Assembly: GCA_963820415.1 (NCBI GenBank)
Contig: CAWFZT010000009.1
Span: 62,001-126,000 of the forward strand
From: CAWFZT01 sp963820415
GTDB lineage: Bacteria > Chloroflexota > Anaerolineae > Anaerolineales > Anaerolineaceae
Direction: 5' to 3'
DNA: 64,000 bases
The position numbers were made by a program, and so were the translations under genes. The notes under the pieces are model-generated. The model searched no databases. It saw only the letters and a program-made list of their open reading frames with translations, and had not been told where the DNA came from. Below are positions 57,202 through 64,000 of the stretch, in pieces (positions within the stretch are counted from its first letter, which is position 1; each line of letters begins with the position of its first letter).

Positions 57202-57528
57202 AAATAAACAAACTAAAGACTGTGAAGAGGACGAGTAAACGCCGCACAGGCCGTACAGAGAGCAGGAAAAGGTGAGAACCTGCCAGCACAGTGGCGTTGA
57301 ATGGACCTCAGAGTTGCAAGGCGAACGTTATAACTAGTAGCCTGCGCCGGACCTGCCACCGTTATCAAGGCAAAGGGTATAAGTAGCTAAGGCTACCGTA
57401 CCCGGAAGAGTGAGGCTGGCTTTCTTTCCCCTATGGGTCATCACCATAGGGATTTTTTATTAAGACAGCCGCCTAAATGGAGTGGTACCACGGACCGACG
57501 TTCGTCTCCAACGAGACGAACGCTTTTT
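57202..57528 (+). ncRNA. T-box leader, tryptophan specific
   Basis: Riboswitch that senses uncharged tRNA-Trp. Stem I contains the conserved ACAGAGAG (57255-57262) and the specifier loop GAATGGACC with specifier TGG at 57302-57304. A hairpin CCCTATGG/CCATAGGG (57429-57451) follows. The T-box core is GGAGTGGTACCACGG (57479-57493), whose TGGT bulge pairs with the tRNA acceptor end. The terminator CGTTCGTCTC/GAGACGAACG with a T5 run spans 57499-57528. The bulge ends in T where C would match a G73 discriminator, so a G-U or A-U pair is implied. Confidence 0.88.
57429..57458 (+). terminator. Terminator-like hairpin inside the T-box leader
   Basis: CCCTATGG (57429-57436) and CCATAGGG (57444-57451) form a perfect 8-bp stem with a 7-nt loop, followed by A and a T6 run. 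Its place suits stem III, but it looks like a working intrinsic terminator upstream of the antiterminator. Confidence 0.6.
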
Positions 57529-57558
57529 GTTTAAATTGAATGTTTTTGGAGGTGAAAT

Positions 57559-58614
57559 ATGAAAAAACCTGTTCCACGTATCTTAACCGGACACCGCCCC
57601 ACCGGCCCGCGCCATATCGGACATCTGGTCGGAACGCTGCAGAACTGGGTCAAAATGCAGGATACCCACCAGTGCTTCTTCCTCGTCGCCGATATCCATG
57701 TATTGACTACTGATTTCGAAAACCCGGCCAAGATTAGTGAAAATACGCTGGAAATGGTCTATGACTGGCTGGCTTCCGGGATTGACCCGGCACGTTCGAC
57801 GCTGGTCCTGCAATCAGCGGTGCCCGAACATCCGATCCTTTGTTTGCTGTTAAGCATGCTCGTGCCGGTCGGGCGTCTGGAAAGAGTGCCATCTTATAAG
57901 GACCAGGTCCGCGAACTCAGTTTGAATCCTTCGTTAGGGTTACTGGCCTACCCTGTTCTGCAGGCTGCCGATATCCTGGTCTACCGCGCTAACGTCGTCC
58001 CGGTAGGCGAAGATCAACTCCCCCATCTGGAACTGACGCGTGAAATCGCCCACCGTTTCAACCAACTGTATGGCGAGTACTTCCCCGAACCGGAAGCGCT
58101 GCTCTCGGCCCATCCTCGCCTGCCCGGTATCGATAACCGCACCATGCACACTTCTTGTAACAATGCCATCTACCTGCGGGATACCCCTGAAGAGACGACC
58201 CGCAAAGTGATGCACATGTTCACCGATCCGACTCGCATCCACCCCACTGACCCGGGGCACATCCAGGATAACCCTGTGTTCACTTACCTGGATATCTTCG
58301 ACCCGGATAGAAAGCGTGTGGCAGAGCTGAAAGACCTTTATCAGAAAGGCGAAGTCGGCGACGTGGAAGTCAAAGGCTACCTGGCAGGTATACTGAACAC
58401 AGTCCTGGCAAAGCATCGCCAACGCCGGGCACAGTTCGCTGCTCACCCAGAGGATGTGTTGGATATTTTGCAGTCCGGGTCTAACCGGGCGCGCATCATC
58501 GCCCGTGAAACCCTTGAAATCGTTATGGAAAAGATGGGCTTGAGGACCGGCCTGTCGCTGAGTGAAACTTTTACCCAGCAGCAGGTTGCATCCCTCAACG
58601 GCCCAGGTTGCTGA
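57559..58614 (+). CDS. trpS: Tryptophanyl-tRNA synthetase
   Basis: Class Ic synthetase that charges tRNA-Trp. The HIGH motif is in GHRPTGPRHIGHLVG, the AIDQ-like region is in YPVLQAADILVYRANVVPVGEDQLPHLELTREIA, and the KMSKS loop is altered to TMHTSCNNAI. The protein has 351 aa. The call is supported by the UGG specifier of the leader and by trpB2 downstream. GGAGGTG lies before the ATG at 57559, downstream of the T-box terminator. Confidence 0.93.
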   Translation: MKKPVPRILTGHRPTGPRHIGHLVGTLQNWVKMQDTHQCFFLVADIHVLTTDFENPAKISENTLEMVYDWLASGIDPARSTLVLQSAVPEHPILCLLLSMLVPVGRLERVPSYKDQVRELSLNPSLGLLAYPVLQAADILVYRANVVPVGEDQLPHLELTREIAHRFNQLYGEYFPEPEALLSAHPRLPGIDNRTMHTSCNNAIYLRDTPEETTRKVMHMFTDPTRIHPTDPGHIQDNPVFTYLDIFDPDRKRVAELKDLYQKGEVGDVEVKGYLAGILNTVLAKHRQRRAQFAAHPEDVLDILQSGSNRARIIARETLEIVMEKMGLRTGLSLSETFTQQQVASLNGPGC

Positions 58615-58655
58615 ACCAAATCACCCAATCTAGTTCAAATCTAAAGGAGGCTGAC

Positions 58656-60035
58656 ATGTCTGATCAAACCCGTTTTACCCTCGGCGAAAATGAAATCCCG
58701 CGTTTTTGGTACAACATCAACGCCGACAACCCGGTCCCCCCCGCCCCAGTGCTGAACCCTATCACCCTGGAACCGGTCACCCCGGATTTTTTATCCGTCC
58801 TGTTCCCGATGGAGCTGATTCTGCAAGAAATCAGCAGCGAACGCTATATCGAAATCCCGGAGCCAGTACGCGAAATTTATAAGATGTGGCGGCCCACTCC
58901 CCTGATCCGCGCCCGCCGGCTGGAAATGGCCCTGGATACTCCGGCCCATATTTACTTCAAGAACGAAGGCGTCTCTCCAGCAGGCAGCCATAAATTGAAT
59001 ACTGCTATTGCCCAGGCTTTCTATAACAAAACCGCCGGCACGCACGCGCTGACCACCGAAACCGGAGCAGGACAGTGGGGGTCGGCGCTTGCAATGGCCT
59101 GCAAGTTCTTTGACCTGGACCTGGAAGTCTATATGGTTAGGGTGTCTTACGATCAAAAACCTTACCGGCGCTTCCTGATGGAAACCTACGGCGCCCAGGT
59201 CTTCGCCAGCCCGACTGGCCGCACTGAGGCAGGCAAATCGATCCTGGCCCAGGACCCCGACAGTCCCGGCTCGCTGGGGATCGCCATCTCCGAAGCAGTT
59301 GAAGTGGCGGCAGGTTCCGCCGGTCGTAAGAAATACAGCCTGGGTTCCGTGCTGAACCATGTGCTGCTTCACCAGACAGTGATCGGCGAGGAAGCGCTCA
59401 AACAAATGGATATGGCAGACGAATACCCGGACGTGGTAATCGGATGCGTGGGAGGCGGGTCGAATTTCTCCGGCATCGCTTTCCCCTTCCTGCGTGAGAA
59501 CCTTCGCAATGGCAGGCACACCCGCCTGGTTGCAGTCGAACCGACCGCCACCCCATCCCTGACCCGCGGCATTTATGCTTTCGATTATGGGGATACAGCA
59601 AAAATGGCGCCGGTGGTCAAGATGTACACCCTCGGGCATGACTTCATCCCATCTCCTATCCATGCTGGCGGTCTTCGTTATCACGGCATGTCGCCAACAT
59701 TGAGCGCATTATACGATGCCGGCTATATTGAGGCGGTCGCTGTACGCCAGTTGGCCACCTTTGACGCAGCCTTGCTGTTTGCTCATACAGAAGGTATCCT
59801 GCCCGCCCCTGAATCTGCGCACGCCATCCGGACGGCCATCGATGAAGCCCTGGATGCCAAAGCCCGGGGCGAAAAACGGATCATCCTGTTCAACCTGTCA
59901 GGTCACGGCAATTTTGACCTTTCGGCGTATAGCGCCTTCCATTCGGGCAAGCTGGAAGATTACGATTACCCCAATGAGGCCATTGCCAGCATCAGTCAGC
60001 GTTTGCCAAAAGTGAGCATCGATTTGCCTGTATAA
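58656..60035 (+). CDS. Tryptophan synthase beta chain, TrpB2 type
   Basis: PLP enzyme that makes tryptophan from indole and serine. The PLP lysine is in GVSPAGSHKLNTA, and the glycine-rich phosphate site is CVGGGSNFSG. TTETGAGQWG has the Trp of the TrpB2 class, where TrpB1 has His. The 459-aa length with a long N-terminus also fits TrpB2, which often acts without TrpA; none is in the window. ATG 58656 has AAAGGAGG 5 nt upstream. It lies 41 bp after trpS and shares its T-box control. Confidence 0.94.
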   Translation: MSDQTRFTLGENEIPRFWYNINADNPVPPAPVLNPITLEPVTPDFLSVLFPMELILQEISSERYIEIPEPVREIYKMWRPTPLIRARRLEMALDTPAHIYFKNEGVSPAGSHKLNTAIAQAFYNKTAGTHALTTETGAGQWGSALAMACKFFDLDLEVYMVRVSYDQKPYRRFLMETYGAQVFASPTGRTEAGKSILAQDPDSPGSLGIAISEAVEVAAGSAGRKKYSLGSVLNHVLLHQTVIGEEALKQMDMADEYPDVVIGCVGGGSNFSGIAFPFLRENLRNGRHTRLVAVEPTATPSLTRGIYAFDYGDTAKMAPVVKMYTLGHDFIPSPIHAGGLRYHGMSPTLSALYDAGYIEAVAVRQLATFDAALLFAHTEGILPAPESAHAIRTAIDEALDAKARGEKRIILFNLSGHGNFDLSAYSAFHSGKLEDYDYPNEAIASISQRLPKVSIDLPV

Positions 60036-60062
60036 CCACCTTTTGTTCTCCTAACGTTACCT

Positions 60063-60140
60063 GGAGAATAATAGTGCTTGAATAAAATCAGGAGTAATAA
60101 GGGCGGGCTCACTTTATTAAGCCCGCCCGACTTATTCTCC
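60063..60140 (+). terminator. Nested hairpin after trpB2
   Basis: An inner perfect stem GGGCGGGCT (60101-60109) / AGCCCGCCC (60120-60128) is nested in an outer inverted repeat GGAGAATAA (60063-60071) / TTATTCTCC (60132-60140). The T-run is weak (CTTATTCT). It probably ends the trp transcript. Confidence 0.6.
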
Positions 60141-60692
60141 GTCTTCGGGTCAACTCCTGCGCTGGTTTTAAACCAACAAGACGGAGGGGGACGGGCAACC
60201 ATTACCTCCCTGTTCTTACACGGTAGTATCCTCCACCTGGTTACGAATATGTGGGATCTGTGGGTATTTGGCCGCAGAGTAGAGGACGTCTGCGGACCAA
60301 TCCGGTCCTTGTTTTTCTACCTGGTCTGCGGTTTGTTTACCGACATATTCAGCACTCTGATCCGATCCTATCCGAATATTCCTTCAATTGGGGCCAGCGG
60401 GGCTATCTTCGGCGTGGTGGGCGCCTACCTGATGTTATCCCCCAACGGACGCATCCGCACCCTGTTCGTCTTGTGGAAAATCCCGGTTTTTCCCAAGCTA
60501 AGGGCTGCCTGGGTGATCTTGTATTTCCTGGCGGTCCAACTCATCCCCGCCGCCACTGCAGCCACATGGGGAACAACCACCTCATCCACTAACAATTGGG
60601 CTCACCTGGGCGGTTTCCTGGGCTGCCTTTCCATTTTCTTCTTTATGCGCCCGGATGCTTTTGCCCGCTTACGCAATCGCGAATTAATTTAG
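60078..60692 (+). pseudogene. Rhomboid protease lacking its N-terminal helix
   Basis: Rhomboid intramembrane serine protease core: ITSLFLHGSILHLVTNMWDLWVFG, SLFFYLVCG, the catalytic Ser in IGASGAIFGVVGAYL and the catalytic His in NNWAHLGGFLG. Homology begins only at about FGSTPALVLN (60140). The region where helix 1 should be is replaced by the trpB2 terminator hairpin, and the only start in frame (TTG 60078) lies in it. The catalytic dyad survives, but with no helix 1 and no RBS it is probably dead by 5-prime deletion. Confidence 0.65.
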
Positions 60693-60700
60693 GGGAACGC

Positions 60701-61622
60701 TTACCCCTCGGCCTCACCCAGAATGACCACCTGCAGCCACTGGTTTTCCAGGCGCAAGCCGGCTTCAGGCTGAGGGCGGTAAACCTGTCCTAAAGTATAG
60801 GCACCCACCATGGAGATATTCCCCAGGGCGGCCTGGATTTCAGCCGTCAGTTGTCCCTGGTGGGCTTCAAACAGATAATGCCAGGCCAGGTCAACCAGGA
60901 TTCAAGGCCATCAACGGGCGGGCTTTCCCCAGCGTCTGCTGCGCATGATGGACAGCCTGATGAGCTGCTTCCAGGCAAGCATTCCGATCGCCAACCAACA
61001 AATGGGCCTTTTGTCCTTCAGGAACAATGGCGTTCATGCGCAGGCTGCCGTCGACTTCTATGTGCAAGCTGGAACGGTAGCTCAAATCCGCTGCCCCTGG
61101 CGCAGTTTCAATTCCCGGGCAGTAGATGCGGGCCAGGTCGGTCAAAGGTGGGCGCGCCCAATCACGCCCCTGAAAACCAAACGTACTTGAATATATTTCG
61201 GCAGCAGGAAGACCATTCAGCGTCTGAATACAAGTAACGCGCGCCTGGCTGACCTGAAAATCCAGGCCGATATCCTTCCATCCAGTCCCTTGCCTGATCC
61301 CAAGGCGGAATTTCTCTTCCAATTCGACCATAGAAAGGGCTCCCGAACCGCTGTGCGCCCCGCCCACCTGGAAGGTTTTACCAGCGCGGATTTCTCCGGC
61401 TGCCAGGAATCCTGCCAGGGGTTGTGGGTTATCTTTTAGCGCCTCGCAGATCTGGCTGGCATCCCCAATGACGCCTTCTGCAACAAAAAGATTTCCCTGG
61501 GGAAGTATTTCCCGCGTGGAGAGAAGCTGCTTTACCTCCAGAGCCTTTCCAACGCTGTCATGGGCAAAATTCGGCCAGAAATGGACCCGTGCTTTTAATT
61601 CGTGGCCAGAGAATAAATCCAC
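60701..61622 (-). CDS. FIST-domain sensory protein (one-base frameshift)
   Basis: FIST domains are predicted small-ligand sensors found with kinases and chemoreceptors. Seen here: GNLFVAEGVIGDASQICEAL, PLAGFLAAGEIRAGKTFQVGGAHSGSGA, VTCIQTLNGLPAAEIY, then after the break ILVDLAWHYLFEAHQGQL and NISMVGAYTLGQVYRPQPE, the FIST_C end. One base among the TT at 60901-60902 must go to join LMAL to ILVDL. The repaired length is 306 aa, short of the usual 380-400, with the N-terminal part reduced. It follows the histidine kinase by 12 bp on the same strand, so the two probably form one sensory unit. Confidence 0.75.
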
Positions 61623-61634
61623 AATCCATAAAAA

Positions 61635-64000
61635 TTATTCGGCGATAGGAAGGGTGAAGTGGAAGGTAGTTCCTTTACGAAATTCACTTTCGAACCAGTT
61701 GCGACCTCCCTGAAGTTCGATTAGGCTGCGAGTAATATTCAGGCCAAGGCCCGTCCCATTGGCTTCGCGAGTCTCCGGGTCTTCTGAACGGAAGAACTTC
61801 TGGAAAATCTTCTTCTGGTCTTCCACACTTATCCCAATGCCGTTATCCTGCACCCAGACATGCACTACGCGGGCGGCCCCGTTGTCATCCCATTGGTTAT
61901 CACAGGTTTCCGCTTTAACCAGGATATCACCGCCCACCTGGGTATATTTATTGGCATTACTGATCAGGTTGGTAATGATCTGGACTACACGTGACCGGTC
62001 GGCCCAAACCGAAGATAGATCCGAAGGTAACTGTAAGGTAACCTTTTGACTTTTTTCTTCTACCTGGCGGCGCAGTGAGCGGACAACCTCGTCCATAATT
62101 TCAGGCAGGGCTACCGCCTTGAAATCCAGGCGTAAACGTCCTGCCTCAATCCGCGAGACGTCATTCAGGTCCGAAACCAGGGTGGACATTCGCTCAACAT
62201 TGGACCTGATCGTGACCAGGAAGTTGGCTTGCGCTTCGTTTACCAGCCCGACCGCCCCGGCTGCCAGCAACTCGGTATATCCTTTGATCGAAGTCATCGG
62301 GTTTTTAAGCTCGTGGGAGACAAATGAAACAAACTCACTCTTGGCAATATTGGCTGATTGAACGGCATTGTAAAGTTGGGCATTGGAAATTGCGATGGAA
62401 GCATGGTCGCTCAAGCGAGTCAGGAAAACCATTTTATCTTCTGAAGGAAGTTCCTGGGATGTGCTTTCAAGGATGATCAGGCCAATCGTATTTGATTCGC
62501 GACGAATGGGAGTGATCAACAGGCTGCGCCCGTCTTTCAATAACCCGCGGTGGTTTTCAGCAGGCAAGCTCGTCCGCTGAGGCAATCCGCTATCGATCAC
62601 CATTTCCAGGTAATAATCTTTCACCGAAAGGGGAATATTCTGATAAAGCTCCATTTCATCGGTATACCCACGCCAGGCCATAATAAGCAAACCATCTTCT
62701 TCCAGCGTGCCGACCAGGCCGGCGTTGGCGTTGGATTGGCGCATGGCCCAATCCAGAGTAATCTGCATGGCATGTTTGGTATCCAGGCTGGTATTCAGCT
62801 CGCGATCGATGCGCTGCATTACCGAAAGTTCTTCCACACGCGCCGCCAGGGCCTGGTCAGTAGAAGTATACAGGCGAGCATTCTCGATTGCCACGGCAGC
62901 TTGAGAGGCAAAAGCCGAAAGTAACTCTACTTCTTCCTGGCTGAAGGGGAAACCATCCTTCTTGTTTAACACCTCAATCACGCCAATAACTTTTTCTTTG
63001 ACTTCCAGCGGGATAACCAGGATCGCATGCGTGTGGAACCCGGTCTCTTGGTCGGTTTTGGAAAACCATTCAGGTGATGAGGCGACATCGTTCACCACGA
63101 CTGGAAGCCGTGTCTTGACCGCTTTCCCGGCTTCGCCGCTTCCAGGAGGAAGCCTGATGTTGAGTAAATCCTGGGTTACCGGCCCCACGGCTACCCGGAA
63201 GACCAGTTCATCTGTCTGGTTGTCCACCATCAACAGGCTGCCTGCTTCACAGTTGAGGATTTCTACTGCACTTTGCAGAATATTGAGTAGTAATGGCTCC
63301 TGGTCCAGGGTAGAAGTGAGCTGGCGGGTCACTTCATTCAGCATCGAAAGCTGGCGGGCATGCCGTTGAGAACTCCTGAAGCAGGCGCGCCTTGACAATC
63401 GCCCCGGCTGCCTGGTCGGCAATGGATTGAAGCAGGTTAAGCTGTTCATGATTATATGAAACCGAGATGTCCCGATTTCCTACACTCATCGCTCCAATCG
63501 TATCAGCGCTGGCGCTTATGGGGACTCCCATCCAGCCATAAACGCCCGGTGAAACCGCAATAATCCCGCGGTGTTGGCAATCGCCGACGTAATCATTCGT
63601 AAGCATGGGACGGCGTTGGTGAATGACTTCCTGTTCAAGGGCCCTTCCCTGGGAGAGAATTTTGTTTTCAAGCCGAGTAAGCCGCTCGTTGTCAATCACA
63701 ATAAAAATAGGGATGCTCATCCCACTTTGCAGGTCTGCCAGGAAAATTTGAAAATCGTCAGCAGGGATGATCTGGGTGGTTTGAGCATATACCAGCTCCA
63801 GGATATCATCCATGGTCAGAGTAATATTAATCCCCTGGGCCAAGCGTGCCAGCGTGTTCATCTGCCTTACCCGGCTTTCCAGGTTAGCGACCACCTGGGA
63901 ACGCTCGATTGCCAGGGACGCCTGGTCGCAGAGCGTTTCCAGGAAGCTGAAATCCCGCGAGACATAAGCGTCGCCTGAAAGGCGCACACCTAGCACCAGC
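61635..64000 (-). CDS. GAF-domain sensor histidine kinase (one-base frameshift, runs off the window)
   Basis: Soluble sensor kinase whose N-terminus lies beyond the window. At least three GAF domains are visible: one cut by the window end, one at about LARLAQGINITLTMDDILELVYAQ and one at about TLDQEPLLLNILQSAVEILNC, with a further GAF-like segment before the kinase. The phospho-acceptor His is in FVSFVSHELKNPMTSIKGY. The ATPase has ITNLISNANKYTQ, VQDNGIGISVEDQKKIFQKFF and GTGLGLNI. One extra base at about 63365-63372 separates ARLLQEF from QRHARQLSMLNEV. No membrane helix is seen. The FIST gene follows. Confidence 0.88.

Overview
The window reads as a chromosomal segment of an Anaerolineae-like member of the Chloroflexota. 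That placement is inference from gene content: many lipoproteins with Thr/Pro-rich linkers, three secreted proteins with NBR1-type Ig-like domains, a topoisomerase I carrying an N-terminal zinc-ribbon, a TrpB2-type tryptophan synthase beat chain beside trpS, and methylmalonyl-CoA genes. No rRNA is present to confirm it. Gene density is high and most of the segment is ordinary housekeeping DNA.

Layout. 0-6.3 kb (minus strand): topA, dprA, rimM, khpA, rpsP, ffh, an information-processing operon. 6.4-7.8 kb: a complete insertion sequence with a long target duplication. 7.9-16.6 kb: a lipoprotein, a DegV protein, a DUF1015 protein, a heterodimeric ABC exporter and an M23 peptidase. 16.7-22.5 kb: a beta-propeller membrane protein, a second M23 peptidase, two NBR1-Ig lipoproteins and queG. 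22.8-30.3 kb (minus): a LysM protein, uvrA, a third NBR1-Ig lipoprotein, methylmalonyl-CoA epimerase and mutase. 30.4-35.4 kb: a gene scar, a DUF1786 protein, rplI, a RodZ-like protein and rimO. 36-43.5 kb (minus): a very large subtilase, a membrane protein with repeated Thr motifs, and murJ. 43.6-47.4 kb: a Fur/Zur regulator with its own metal ABC importer, then rsmI. 47.4-54 kb: a TIM-barrel protein, tRNA-Glu with a 98-bp tandem array, a receiver-HPt protein, an SRAP protein, bifunctional FTCD, dcd, a decayed GH3 gene and a histidine phosphatase. 54-64 kb: membrane proteins, an IS remnant, a tryptophan T-box operon (trpS-trpB2), a truncated rhomboid and a FIST/histidine-kinase pair that runs off the window.

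Functional links. The metal regulator and importer form one self-contained operon with a Fur-type operator directly over the start site. The trpS-trpB2 pair is controlled by a T-box with a UGG specifier. The M23, LysM, subtilase and NBR1-Ig proteins form a dispersed cell-envelope toolkit.

Data-quality warning. Ten single-base frameshifts interrupt otherwise intact, conserved genes (ffh, ABC exporter subunit, rimO, subtilase twice, metal-binding lipoprotein, SRAP, GT39, FIST, histidine kinase). Nine are one extra base and one is one missing base. Several lie in essential genes, so residual sequencing error is the simplest reading, and I annotate these as single genes. Separately, true decay is likely at the GH3 gene, the rhomboid, the membrane-protein remnant near 35.6 kb and the antiporter scar near 30.5 kb. 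I did not recognise a wholly new defence or mobile system. The best candidates for something undescribed are the tRNA-Glu 98-bp array, the G(D/E)TxP-repeat membrane protein and the SD-sequestering palindrome before the DUF1015 gene.
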